From: Jonesia quinghaiensis DSM 15701
GTDB lineage: Bacteria > Actinomycetota > Actinomycetes > Actinomycetales > Cellulomonadaceae
Length of the DNA: 64,000 bases
Assembly (NCBI RefSeq): GCF_000423205.1
Contig: NZ_AUHN01000010.1
Location: forward strand, 248,001-312,000
Reading direction: 5' to 3'
The notes under the pieces are model-generated. The model saw only the letters and a list, made by a program, of their open reading frames with translations, was not told where the DNA came from and did no database searches. This document shows positions 25,788 through 34,350 of the stretch, piece by piece. Positions within the stretch are counted from its first letter, which is position 1. The number at the start of each line of letters is the position of its first letter. The position numbers were made by a program, and so were the translations under genes.

Positions 25788-27026
25788 ATGCTGCCATCTG
25801 AAGCAGATGCCATCGAACGCGAAAAATGGCTCAGCGCCGGCTCTGAAATCACCACGATGCTCCTTCAAGGGTCCCCGGAAGAGGACGTCTTAGAACACAT
25901 CGTCACCGTGGCACGAGATATCGCAGACGCAGACACCGCTGGCCTCGTATTGCCAGGCTTACGCGGTGAACTCGTCATGGAAATTGTGCGCGGCTGGAAC
26001 GCAGAAGACCTCCTCGGGCTTGTTATGCCACGCGAAGGGTTGTCGTGGACTGCGCTACGCACCGGCAAAGCGAAAATTGTTCCGTCACTGTCTAAAGCAC
26101 GGAACCTTTCCCACCCGGAAATGCGCCGCTTTGGCCCAGCGCTCTACGCCCCCATGGGAACCCCCGAGAAACCCGTTGGTGTTTTGGTGCTGCTGCGTAA
26201 AGTTGGCGAAGAATCTTTCATTACCAAAGACCTGGAACGTGCCTCATCCTTCGCGGACCAAGCCGCCCTCGCATTGGTACTCTCTGAGGCCCGGCAAGCT
26301 CAAGACCTCGGGAAACTCGTCGAGGAACGTGAACGTATTGCCCGCGACCTGCATGACCTTGCCATCCAGCAGCTCTTTGCCACGGGAATGCAACTTGAAG
26401 TAGTGCGCCGCCGGGCTGCGCGCGGCCTCGACAAGGCAGGGCTGATCTCCATCCTCGACGAGGCGCTGGATAACATCGATAACTCAGTGCGTGAAATTCG
26501 CTCTATCGTTCACTCACTGCGTGACCCCGATGCTGCAACAGGCATTGTGGAGCGGTTGCGGCGTGAATCCGCGTTGGCCCGCACCGGTTTGGGGTTCGCA
26601 CCGTCTTTGGTGATCTCCCTTGATGACCGTGACCTTGGTGCGTTGGATGCTGCGGAGGACACCATCGATGAGATGATCTCCAAATCGCTGTCCGATGATG
26701 TGTTAGCTGTGTGCCGTGAAGGCTTGGCGAATTCAGCCCGCCACGCCCAAGCGCAATCAGTTTCAGTACGCGTCTACTTCCACTCCCCCACCTCACCGGA
26801 AACAGCGGGCCGGGTAGATGTTGAGGTCGAAGACGACGGAATTGGCCTGAAAGACGTTTCCGGGCGGAAATCCGGTACGTGGAACCTGGCTGCGCGAGCC
26901 CGCCAGCATGGTGGGTCATACACCCTTGAAAACTCCCCCACTGGCCGGGGCGCGATCCTACGCTGGACGGCTCCAATCGGTGGGGCGCGGATGAGCGAAC
27001 CAGTGGACCGCACCACCGAAGGGTAG
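25788..27026 (+). CDS. GAF-domain sensor histidine kinase, NarL/DevS-like
   Basis: 412 aa and apparently soluble: no membrane segment. Residues about 20-170 form a GAF domain, as in the oxygen/redox sensors DevS/DosT, although a haem ligand cannot be assigned by eye. The HisKA_3 dimerisation region has ERERIARDLHDLAIQQLF with the phospho-acceptor His189. The ATPase part includes REGLANSARHAQA (N box) and VEDDGIGLKD (G box). GAGGAAA precedes the ATG. It lies 44 bp behind cydC and probably belongs to the cyd operon, so it may sense respiratory or redox state. The likely partner regulator is the convergent gene at 27067-27732. Confidence 0.9.
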   Translation: MLPSEADAIEREKWLSAGSEITTMLLQGSPEEDVLEHIVTVARDIADADTAGLVLPGLRGELVMEIVRGWNAEDLLGLVMPREGLSWTALRTGKAKIVPSLSKARNLSHPEMRRFGPALYAPMGTPEKPVGVLVLLRKVGEESFITKDLERASSFADQAALALVLSEARQAQDLGKLVEERERIARDLHDLAIQQLFATGMQLEVVRRRAARGLDKAGLISILDEALDNIDNSVREIRSIVHSLRDPDAATGIVERLRRESALARTGLGFAPSLVISLDDRDLGALDAAEDTIDEMISKSLSDDVLAVCREGLANSARHAQAQSVSVRVYFHSPTSPETAGRVDVEVEDDGIGLKDVSGRKSGTWNLAARARQHGGSYTLENSPTGRGAILRWTAPIGGARMSEPVDRTTEG

Positions 27027-27066
27027 TGCGGCCCACTGAATGTGCGCTGCTTCTGCTTACCTCGTC

Positions 27067-27732
27067 TTACTTACCTGGCTCTGACCATGCGTGGTGTTTG
27101 CGGGCGGCCACCCAGGCGGCAACTTGGGTGCGTCGCTGCAAACCCATTTTCGCTAGCAACGAGGTGATGTGGTTCTTCACTGTCTTTTCAGCGATAGACA
27201 ACCGCTCAGCGATTTCCCGGTTTGACAGTCCCTCACCGATAAGTTCAACAACCCGAAGTTCTGACGGGGTGAGGTCTTCAGTGGGGTCATCGTGTTCTTT
27301 ACGTCGACGTGTCACAGTACGCTCATCGAGAAGAACACGCCCAGCAGCAACTGCCCGAACAACCTCAGCGATTTCAGCTCCACGCACGCTCTTCAACACG
27401 TATGCGGCTGCACCCGATTCTAGGGCGGCGGCTAGCGCACTATCGTCATCAAAGCTGGTCAAAACAATCGCACGAATCTCAGGCTTTGACTGACGTAAAG
27501 TGCGCATCAAATCAATGCCCGTGCCATCGGGAAGTTGCAGGTCCACTAACATGACCTGCGGATTCACGAGCTCAGCTCGGCGAACGCCCTCTGCGACGCT
27601 CCCAGCTTCAGCGACAACCCCCATACCCTCTGTGCGGTCAATGACCTCTGCGATACCGCGGCGAACCACTTCGTGGTCGTCTACGATCATGACTCTGATG
27701 TCTGCGGTTTTACCGCCTGCTGTGCTCTCCAC
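27067..27732 (-). CDS. LuxR/NarL-family response regulator
   Basis: 221 aa. The receiver domain has IVDDHEVVRRGIAEVI and the phospho-acceptor Asp in VMLVDLQLPDGTG; a Lys in VLKSVRGAE completes the active site. The C-terminal HTH is LTPSELRVVELIGEGLSNRE, with EKTVKNHITSLLAKMGLQRR, like DevR/DosR and NarL. The start is taken as GTG 27732. It converges on the histidine kinase gene with 40 bp between the stops; pairing is inferred from adjacency and matching family types. Targets are unknown, with the cyd genes the obvious first candidates. Confidence 0.9.
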   Translation of the reverse strand: MESTAGGKTADIRVMIVDDHEVVRRGIAEVIDRTEGMGVVAEAGSVAEGVRRAELVNPQVMLVDLQLPDGTGIDLMRTLRQSKPEIRAIVLTSFDDDSALAAALESGAAAYVLKSVRGAEIAEVVRAVAAGRVLLDERTVTRRRKEHDDPTEDLTPSELRVVELIGEGLSNREIAERLSIAEKTVKNHITSLLAKMGLQRRTQVAAWVAARKHHAWSEPGK

Positions 27733-27831
27733 AGCCCCATTCTATGCGGTGTTCGCCACTTTCCCCATCGGATCCCCCGTGTTTTGAGGTCTTGAACTGG
27801 CAGGTTCTTCACGGGTCGATAGGCTAAATCA

Positions 27832-28803
27832 ATGAAGGTTCTTCTGCCCACCACCATGGATACAGTCATCACCGCACCTCCAGGTGTCGAAACCGTGGAA
27901 TACGACCCAGCCCAAGAGATCCCGCCTGAGCATCGCGACGCAGCCGTGTTGGTGGTCTGGGGAAATTCACGCCGCCAACTCGCGTGGTGTGCCAAACATC
28001 TGCCTGAACTTCAGTGGGCAGCGTCCCTTGCTGCTGGTGTGGATGCACTGCAGGGAGCGGGTTTCGGCCCCCAGGTTACGATTACAAGCGCCCGCGGTTT
28101 ACACAGCCGCCCCGTTGCAGAACACGCACTCATGCTCGCTTTGGTCGCTGCTCGCCGTTTCGATTTAATGCACGGTGCCCGCCTCGCTGGCCGCTGGGAA
28201 TCCTCCTTGGGAGGCATCCAAGCACCTGGCATTCAGCACAACAGCACGGCCACTTCACACGGTTTCCCCGGGCTATCAACCTTAGAAAACGCCTGTGTCA
28301 CTATTTGGGGGTTTGGTTCAATTGGACAAGCCCTCGCCCCGATGCTCACCCTCCTTGGTGCACGGGTCATAGGAGTTGCTCGAACAGCTGAGTCGCGCGA
28401 CGGGTATGTGACGGTCACCGAGAAGGAACTCCCGCAGGTACTCAAGCACACCGACATACTCATCAGTGTGCTCCCCTCAACGGAAAGCACAGAAAGCATC
28501 GTTAACGCCGATGTTTTCTCAGGCTTGCCGTCACATGCGTGGTTCATCAACGTTGGGCGTGGCTCCACTGTTGATGAATCTGCCCTAGTGGCGGCGTTAC
28601 ATCACGGGGATATTGGTGGTGCGGCCCTCGATGTGACTCGCAAAGAACCGTTACCTGCGGATTCGCCGCTATGGGATGCCCCCAACCTGGTCATTACCCC
28701 GCACGCAGCTGGTGGTCGCCCTGAAGGGGTAGCGCATTTCCTTGAACAGAACCTGGCTGCTTTTATTGCTGGAGAACCACTAGAAAACGTCGTTGACCGT
28801 TAG
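27832..28803 (+). CDS. D-isomer-specific 2-hydroxyacid dehydrogenase family protein
   Basis: 323 aa. NAD(P)-dependent oxidoreductase of the D-2-hydroxyacid/phosphoglycerate dehydrogenase group. The Rossmann motif is IWGFGSIGQALAP, with the catalytic Arg in INVGRGSTVDE, Glu in RKEPLP and His in ITPHAAGG, so it should be active; the substrate is unknown. The ATG comes 4-9 bases after a TAGGCT box and lacks a clear ribosome site, so the mRNA may be nearly leaderless. Its stop lies 3 bp from the decayed mutM fragment, the left edge of the accessory region. Confidence 0.88.
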   Translation: MKVLLPTTMDTVITAPPGVETVEYDPAQEIPPEHRDAAVLVVWGNSRRQLAWCAKHLPELQWAASLAAGVDALQGAGFGPQVTITSARGLHSRPVAEHALMLALVAARRFDLMHGARLAGRWESSLGGIQAPGIQHNSTATSHGFPGLSTLENACVTIWGFGSIGQALAPMLTLLGARVIGVARTAESRDGYVTVTEKELPQVLKHTDILISVLPSTESTESIVNADVFSGLPSHAWFINVGRGSTVDESALVAALHHGDIGGAALDVTRKEPLPADSPLWDAPNLVITPHAAGGRPEGVAHFLEQNLAAFIAGEPLENVVDR

Positions 28804-28806
28804 GGG

Positions 28807-28955
28807 TTAGGTGCGGGTGCGTGGTCGGGGCTGACAGCGTGGGCACCAGAATGAGGAACGGTTCATAAACGCTGAGCGCCAGATAGGTTCAACGCAGCGG
28901 CGGTCCGGCTCGCCTCACGGCTATAGACGTTGAGTCACCTGTCAAAATGACCCGA
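28807..28955 (-). pseudogene. Decayed second copy of the mutM 3' end
   Basis: On the minus strand the last about 50 codons of mutM can be read: DR, stop, LNVYSRE, a 1-nt deletion, then [17 protein letters not shown] and [14 protein letters not shown] with TAA at 28809-28807. It therefore keeps the zinc finger end of formamidopyrimidine-DNA glycosylase but has an in-frame stop and a frameshift, and lacks everything upstream. It matches the 3' end of the intact mutM (32588-33577) with one 46-bp identical block. It is most simply the original 3' end displaced when DNA was inserted at mutM. Confidence 0.85.
28835..28880. repeat. 46-bp direct repeat in mutM 3' end, left (candidate attachment site)
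   Basis: Identical to 32616-32661, in the codons for [15 protein letters not shown]. The flanking mutM sequence on both sides is similar but diverged, so this block is where recombination could have taken place. Confidence 0.75.
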
Positions 28956-29588
28956 AAGGTGATGACTAGTATTTTTAAGTTGCACTAGTCGAATGAGAAG
29001 TCGACCCGCACATCAATGGCCATCCACATGGCATTCAGAAAACGATAGGATCAAATAGGTAGTCAGCACGGCTTACGGCGTCACTGACAACACTTGAGGC
29101 AATCGGTTGCGCATGCTGCTTGGACCGGTGAGCCACACCAACCAGAGATCTCTCTGCTCCACTAGTTGTTTCAGCGGGTAGCACGAAAAAGACATTCTGA
29201 GCAGGGACCTACTTTTCTTCCACGAGCGACCAAACTGACGAGCAGATTGCCCTTCTTTTTGTCCACCGGATCCTTGCAGCCTAATAGCAATGATGCGACT
29301 CATAAACCGTAACCGGATGGAGAACGTAGCTACGCTGATGGATAAACGCAGTACATCAGTTTAGACAAGTCCTACTTGCCTTTCTTCTGCAATACGGCTG
29401 AACCGCTCAGGCGCTTTCAACCGCAGTGTGAGCCACAAAAGCACTCACATCAGCGATGCGGAATGCGAATCCCGCACGACAACCCTGGGAACGCTCTCTA
29501 AGCTAACGGAGACGGTCGCTCCAATGTCAGCGGAGTTCCTTGCCACCACGCAGGAGGCACATCCCCCAAAGTTTAGTCGCGGTTTGAG
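28956..29588. other. Non-coding left part of the island
   Basis: 633 bp with no frame that looks like a protein. The minus-strand frame 29073-29303 (76 codons) is short and lacks recognisable motifs. The GACTAGT inverted pair at 28964-28990 is the only structure noticed. Confidence 0.5.
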
Positions 29589-30413
29589 ATGATTTGGATC
29601 GTGAGTACTTTCTCGGATAGAGCTGAGCGAATAGCCGCACGTTTGGTCGGCAATGCTACTGCTGCAAGTGTGGTACCTCATGACATCGATGGCAGACAGG
29701 GGGCGGTGGACTACCTGATTCGATGGCCAGAAGGCGTCACAGGTGCGCTTGAAGTCACGCTCATCGTCGAGCACGCATCAATCGAATGGCTTGCCTTGGC
29801 CGCCGCTGAAGGGTGGCAATGGCCAGCGAAATCATCTTGGGATTTCCGTGCAAGCGAGGACAGCTTTCATTACAAGTCAACTCGACGGCTGGTACTTCGT
29901 GCGGTGGAACTCTGCGATCTCTGGGCAGTTGATGATCCGCGGGATCTTCCACAGGAAGCTCTCATATCAAAGCCCGATTTGCATCACTTCTCCCGTTCGG
30001 ACTTTGGCTCTTTGACCCGCTCTTCCTTCATGCCTGGTGTCACTGTGCACGCTCGTTCTAGAGCTGAGTTCATCAACGGCACCATGCTGAGCGATTTCTC
30101 GCAGGTCGTCGAAACGTGGCACGACCAGCCACACATGGCCTCCCACATCGCAAAACTTGTTAAGGCTCCTGATGTCACGGAACGACACCTCTTCCTTGTC
30201 GCAATGCACAACGCCGTGCCAGTACGGTTCTTCACTGATGACTTTGATCCGCCGGTAACGCGGCCCGCCGGGTTCGATGCGGTGGATGTCCTGTGGGTTT
30301 GGTCCAACTACTGGCACAGATTCCTGCGTTATCAGGATCAGGAGTGGACCTGGATGGAATTTTCACTTCCTCAAGGGCCGTCCGCAGGGCATGGACACAC
30401 AGTTCCACGGTAA
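29589..30413 (+). CDS. Island protein of unknown function
   Basis: 274 aa, not recognised. It has no signal peptide or membrane helix. The region HDIDGRQGAVDYLIRWPEGV, followed by TGALEVTLIV, has the spacing of a D...ExT strand pair, which is reminiscent of PD-(D/E)XK nuclease folds, but the Lys is replaced by Thr and this is weak. The C-terminal part is rich in Trp (VLWVWSNYWHRFLRYQDQ, EWTWMEF). The ATG at 29589 has no ribosome site; the GTG at 29601 is an alternative. It precedes the CoiA-like gene by 149 bp on the same strand and may act with it. Confidence 0.65.
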   Translation: MIWIVSTFSDRAERIAARLVGNATAASVVPHDIDGRQGAVDYLIRWPEGVTGALEVTLIVEHASIEWLALAAAEGWQWPAKSSWDFRASEDSFHYKSTRRLVLRAVELCDLWAVDDPRDLPQEALISKPDLHHFSRSDFGSLTRSSFMPGVTVHARSRAEFINGTMLSDFSQVVETWHDQPHMASHIAKLVKAPDVTERHLFLVAMHNAVPVRFFTDDFDPPVTRPAGFDAVDVLWVWSNYWHRFLRYQDQEWTWMEFSLPQGPSAGHGHTVPR

Positions 30414-30562
30414 TGCATTCGCCCCTTACCTGGTCTTGGCCCTAGTCTAAGTAGTTTCTTCCATCAGCCCGGAGCAGTTCAACTGACACGCTGCTGACTG
30501 CGAACACGAGCCCTTGCGGAATTTGAGTCCAAATTGTCGGAGGGAAACGGTAGAAGAGAAAC

Positions 30563-31933
30563 ATGAACCACAAACCGGCAGGACAAAAGCAGTTCCCTAA
30601 GGCCACCCCCGGCAAACAGCCCTTCAGAGAACGGAGAACCTTCGACCAAGAGCAAAAGGAGAAACATACCTCTCACCGAACGCAACGGGTGAAGGTTCGC
30701 GGACTGATGCTGGACCCGCCCAGCGGCGACGGGCCAGTCGAGGTTTGCGTCAACTATCAAGCCGATTGGGAGCTCATCTACAAGAACCCTAATATCCAGG
30801 TGAAGTGTCTTCTTGAGTCGTGCGAAACCCTGCTTACAGCCAAGCGAATGAGCAAAAGTGGGTTGCGCTTCCTCGCAGTCCGTTCCGGAGGTTGTTCGCA
30901 CAATCTAGTGGAGATGCGGGTAGACCACGGCGAGGTGGAGCAGGATCCGTCCAATCTTGTCGGAGGCGGTGGGCCAGAAGGCGACGAGCACTTATGGATC
31001 AAAGGTCGACTGCTAAAGATTGTGCAGAGCCTAGGTGTGGCAGCCGTCCTCGAACATCCGCTCACACGAGCGGATGTCTTCCTACCTGACAACAACATTG
31101 CCCTTGAGTACCAACGTTGGGATACAAACTTCCAACACCGAACAGCACAGCGCACTTCGGCTGGAGTTGAGACCACAATCTGGCTGTTACCTTGGCAACC
31201 AACAAAGGCGCCGAGAACAAAAGAACATAAATCATTTAATACCCAAGTATTCAATCATGGTGGTATTTACATAGCAGTTCTAAACAAAGACAACCGATAC
31301 GAAGTACAGCGTCCTTGGGAGGACAGTTCGCAGGAACGCACGGCCCGCCTTTACGCCAGTGGCTCGATCGCGGTATTCGACCCTAGCCTCGGTGCGCTGG
31401 TTCGGAAGCCACGTTCGCTAGCAACCGTACTCAGTGAAATCATCACTGGCGACCGAATACTGGCGAACACATTCGTTTTGCAGAAGAGCGATTGGCGTGT
31501 AGTGCCGGCGCTTGTCTGGGTCCTGCGCGACGACCTCGCCCGAGTAAAATCCTTACTCACGGAGCACCGACGCGATGCGACACCGACTACCGGCAAAACC
31601 TCAATCTCTGTGCCAAATACGGAAAGGGTGACCGTGCCCAGACACCAGCCAGATAGTGGCTCATCAGCAGAGGCCAAGACGGAAGAAGAGCAAAGCCCTC
31701 AGCTGAGCGTTGACGTGTCCACTGTTGAAAACCCGAACTCTATGGCCGGTGTTGCACTCGACTCGCATTCAACAACAGCACATGCCACTTTCACCCCGGA
31801 AACTAGACCAACTCCTCACGAAGTAGCTCCTCTAGCGAGCCCACATCCCATAACTTCGCGGTCAAAAAATCCACCACGCACACCACGCCGATCAATGTGG
31901 AAAGCGATTACTGGCTGGTTAGGCCGAATGTGA
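30563..31933 (+). CDS. CoiA-like nuclease-domain protein
   Basis: 456 aa. Residues about 1-55 are basic and disordered. Then come a possible zinc-binding part (CLLESC near residue 83, and CSH near 112) and a region with EHLWIKGRLLKIVQSLG, LEHPLTRADVFLPDNNIALE and YQRWDTNFQHRTAQR. The layout H..K, then R.DV, then ExQ and a following WLL strand matches the CoiA/PD-(D/E)XK family: D173, E181 and Q183 would be active-site residues (approximate numbering). CoiA acts in DNA uptake in streptococci, but related domains are widespread in actinobacteria without known roles. The last 120 residues are low-complexity and end in a basic, Trp-containing tail. AGAAGAG precedes the ATG. Confidence 0.75.
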   Translation: MNHKPAGQKQFPKATPGKQPFRERRTFDQEQKEKHTSHRTQRVKVRGLMLDPPSGDGPVEVCVNYQADWELIYKNPNIQVKCLLESCETLLTAKRMSKSGLRFLAVRSGGCSHNLVEMRVDHGEVEQDPSNLVGGGGPEGDEHLWIKGRLLKIVQSLGVAAVLEHPLTRADVFLPDNNIALEYQRWDTNFQHRTAQRTSAGVETTIWLLPWQPTKAPRTKEHKSFNTQVFNHGGIYIAVLNKDNRYEVQRPWEDSSQERTARLYASGSIAVFDPSLGALVRKPRSLATVLSEIITGDRILANTFVLQKSDWRVVPALVWVLRDDLARVKSLLTEHRRDATPTTGKTSISVPNTERVTVPRHQPDSGSSAEAKTEEEQSPQLSVDVSTVENPNSMAGVALDSHSTTAHATFTPETRPTPHEVAPLASPHPITSRSKNPPRTPRRSMWKAITGWLGRM

Positions 31934-32587
31934 GACAAGAGTGTCGGTCCAGCACCGCCAGAACCATCGATCACTGACTAGGTTGGAGAAAACAATGGGC
32001 GACCGGTGACGGCACCACAGCTCCGTCCTCGACCAAGAGAAGGTGCCGAAAGTGTGTTGGTCATCGAAGCGCAAATTGCAGCCGCTGTCAGTGAAACGAA
32101 CCGCCCCCCTCATGAGCTCCAACCGGCGCATCAGGACATATGACGAGAATCTTGCGAGTCACGCCAAGATGGATGAGCAGTGATCCTCGCTGCTCTAGAA
32201 CTAGCTAGAGAAACTAGCCGCGGTGTGAGGTCCCGGTGACCGTGGCACCGGGACGCTTGCAGCAAAGTCGTCGCGATCAGGTGCCAGCGTACAGCACGCG
32301 CATAACAAAGAGTCCTCGGAGCGATCGTGGGGCCAAGGACGTAATCATTAAGCCCTCGACGAGTGTCCTCGGTTTCGGGCATCTCAGGCGATGTCCACCT
32401 CTCCCGATCTCCCTTCTTCGGACACGAAAACCCGTTGTTCTTTCAAGACAGATACCCAATTCTGACCGGGAAGAAACACCTAAATGTCAGATACAGGGCA
32501 TCGAAGCACAACGTATTGAACTTCAACGTGTTGAAACGCGGTGTGCTGACGGAGTTTGCTAACGCGCTTTTCGATCATTTTTTGCTG
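31934..32587. other. Non-coding right part of the island
   Basis: 654 bp without a convincing gene. A perfect hairpin (GTCCCGGTG/CACCGGGAC, 7-base loop) at 32230-32254 could end transcription of the CoiA-like gene. Frames at 32131-32382 (minus) and 32236-32562 (plus) have no protein-like character. Confidence 0.55.
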
Positions 32588-33577
32588 TTAGGTGAGGGGG
32601 CGCGGGCGGGGCTGGCAGCGTGGGCACCAGAATGAGGAACGGTTCATAAACGCTGAGCGCCGGATAGGTGACCCGCAGCGGCGGCACGGCTTGTTCTCAC
32701 GGCCATACACATTTAATGACCGGTCAAAGTAACCAGACTGCCCGTTCACGTTGACGTACAACGCGTCAAAACTGGTTCCACCCACCGTGAGCGCCTCACC
32801 CATGACATCAACAGCGTGGTCAAGGAGGCGGTTCAATGCTGGTTTACTCAACGTGTTCGTTGGGCGTTCGCCGTGGATTTTTGCCCGCCACAGCGACTCA
32901 TCAGCGTAAATGTTGCCAATCCCTGAGATTACGCTCTGGTCGAGGATCAGGCGTTTAATGGCTGATGGGCGGGTAGCGAGCCGGGCTACAAGCGCTTTTC
33001 GCCCTGGTGTTCCTGGTGCGATAGCCGGATCAAGTGCATCGCGGGCAATGTGCGCGGCAAGATCAGGGATCACTGGTTGTTCTGTTCCCCAACCGGCGGC
33101 CAGCCCATCAGATGTGGGCATCGTTGCGGTAACTGCGAGGTACCCAAAGGTCCGTTGGTCGACAAAATCGAGAACACGTTTCCCAGCAGGGTGGTCAAGG
33201 TCAAACCTGACACGCAGATGCGGGTGGACAGGCGCCGCCGCAACAATTGCGGCCTGGCTATCACCAGCAGGCTGGGTATTGCCGGCGTGCTGGCTATCAA
33301 CAGTCGGCTCTGCATCACGCACAAGGAGTTGACCACTCATCCCTAGATGCGCAACCAACACATCATCGCAGCCTTCGAAACCAAGCCACAGGAACTTCCC
33401 ACGCCGAGCCGCATACGTGACAACCTGACCGGCAACTTGCCCAACAAAATGTTCCGGGCCAAGGAGGTGGCGGCGAACCGAATACTCCCGCAACACAGTC
33501 GCTCGGGTGATGGTGGCACCAATAATGTGCCGTTCCAGCCCGTCACGAACCGTCTCAACTTCAGGTAGTTCTGGCAT
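32588..33577 (-). CDS. mutM: Formamidopyrimidine-DNA glycosylase
   Basis: 329 aa. It removes 8-oxoguanine and ring-opened purines and nicks the strand. The catalytic N terminus PELPEVETVRDGL (Pro2, Glu3) is intact, as are the Lys in RRGKFLWLGF, the H2TH region SGIGNIYADESLWRAKIHG and the C-terminal zinc finger (CRRC...CPRC). Residues about 87-113 are a low-complexity Ala/Gln insertion that makes it longer than usual (about 270-290 aa). The last 50 codons are duplicated as a decayed copy at 28807-28955. It follows rnc by 8 bp in the rpmF-rnc-mutM order. Confidence 0.96.
   Translation of the reverse strand: MPELPEVETVRDGLERHIIGATITRATVLREYSVRRHLLGPEHFVGQVAGQVVTYAARRGKFLWLGFEGCDDVLVAHLGMSGQLLVRDAEPTVDSQHAGNTQPAGDSQAAIVAAAPVHPHLRVRFDLDHPAGKRVLDFVDQRTFGYLAVTATMPTSDGLAAGWGTEQPVIPDLAAHIARDALDPAIAPGTPGRKALVARLATRPSAIKRLILDQSVISGIGNIYADESLWRAKIHGERPTNTLSKPALNRLLDHAVDVMGEALTVGGTSFDALYVNVNGQSGYFDRSLNVYGRENKPCRRCGSPIRRSAFMNRSSFWCPRCQPRPRPLT
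32616..32661. repeat. 46-bp direct repeat in mutM 3' end, right (candidate attachment site)
   Basis: Identical to 28835-28880; lies inside the last codons of intact mutM. Confidence 0.75.
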
Positions 33578-33585
33578 GGGGTGGA

Positions 33586-34314
33586 CTACTCTGCGGCATC
33601 CATAGCGTCAGCTTCAGCTTTGAGGAGTTCATAGCTGGCCTCAGCGGCTTGTTGTTCAGCAAGCTTCTTCGACGTCCCAGTACCTGACGAGTAATATTTC
33701 CCGTTCACAACAACCGTTGAGGTAAAAACGCGGGCGTGGTCAGGCCCTTCAGACACGTACTCATAGGTGGGTTGCGGATACCCTAAACGGGCACAAATCT
33801 CTTGGAGAGCGGTTTTCCAATCCAAGCCAACACCAAGATCTGCTGCACGGCGCATCGCATCACCCAGTAGTTGGTGCACAAAATCGCGGGCTCCTTCAAG
33901 ACCATGCGTGAGGTAGACCGCGCCAATAATCGCTTCCACCGTGTCGGAGAGAATGGAATCTTTCTCCGCACCACCGGTGCGTGATTCGCCTTTGCCCAGC
34001 AAAATGTACTGGCCCAAATCAACCTCGCGCGCGGCCTGTGCAAGCGGACGCTGCGACACTGTTGCGGCGCGCATCCGAGCCAGGTCGCCCTCTGGTCGAT
34101 CCGGGTGTGTTCGGTACAGCGCCTCAGCGCTAATCAAACCAAGGACAGCGTCTCCAAGAAACTCGAGACGTTCATTGGTCGGAATACCACCAGCCTCGTG
34201 AGCGAATGACCTGTGTGTCACGGCGAGAACAAGAAGCTCGGGATCCAAGTGGATCCCGAGCTTCGAGAGAAGTTCTGACGCCGGCTGGGCTTTGATTTTT
34301 TTCTCTGAAGCCAC
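33586..34314 (-). CDS. rnc: Ribonuclease III
   Basis: 242 aa. It cuts double-stranded RNA in rRNA processing and mRNA control. The catalytic signature ERLEFLGDAVLGL is at about residues 46-58, the second acidic cluster is in EKDSILSDTVEAIIGAVYL, and the double-stranded-RNA-binding domain fills the last 75 residues (DWKTALQEICARLG to LAEQQAAEASYELL). Normal length. Codons 17-28 form a perfect hairpin (34233-34264) in the mRNA. It sits between rpmF and mutM. Confidence 0.97.
   Translation of the reverse strand: MASEKKIKAQPASELLSKLGIHLDPELLVLAVTHRSFAHEAGGIPTNERLEFLGDAVLGLISAEALYRTHPDRPEGDLARMRAATVSQRPLAQAAREVDLGQYILLGKGESRTGGAEKDSILSDTVEAIIGAVYLTHGLEGARDFVHQLLGDAMRRAADLGVGLDWKTALQEICARLGYPQPTYEYVSEGPDHARVFTSTVVVNGKYYSSGTGTSKKLAEQQAAEASYELLKAEADAMDAAE
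34233..34264 (-). promoter_or_regulatory. Perfect hairpin inside rnc coding sequence
   Basis: 14-bp arms (GAAGCTCGGGATCC and complement) around AAGT, about 50 bases after the start codon. RNase III transcripts are autoregulated by self-cleavage in E. coli (leader) and in Streptomyces (absB transcript), so this stem is a candidate self-target. It may also reduce translation. Confidence 0.55.
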
Positions 34315-34350
34315 CGGAGTTACCCTTCGTGTGATGTGGTGATTAACCCA

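Larger units (their letters stand above)
28956..32587. mobile_element. Genomic island inserted at the mutM 3' end
   Basis: About 3.6 kb bounded by a decayed mutM 3' end on the left and the intact mutM on the right. Its two genes and long non-coding stretches contrast with the tightly packed housekeeping genes on both sides, and the base composition is visibly more A/T-rich in places (near 28970 and 31220-31290). A short GACTAGT/ACTAGTC inverted pair lies at 28964-28990, next to the left edge. No integrase, transposase or tRNA is present, so it is either a remnant, an element mobilised in trans, or the product of homologous recombination with DNA from a related species. Confidence 0.65.

Noticed and set aside
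28956-29588. Hidden integrase or transposase gene in the left part of the island
   Set aside because: No frame there encodes tyrosine- or serine-recombinase motifs or a DDE pattern; the longest minus frame (29073-29303) is only 76 codons.
32131-32562. Short frames on both strands at the right part of the island
   Set aside because: No ribosome site with a plausible start, no recognisable motif, and codon use unlike the neighbours.
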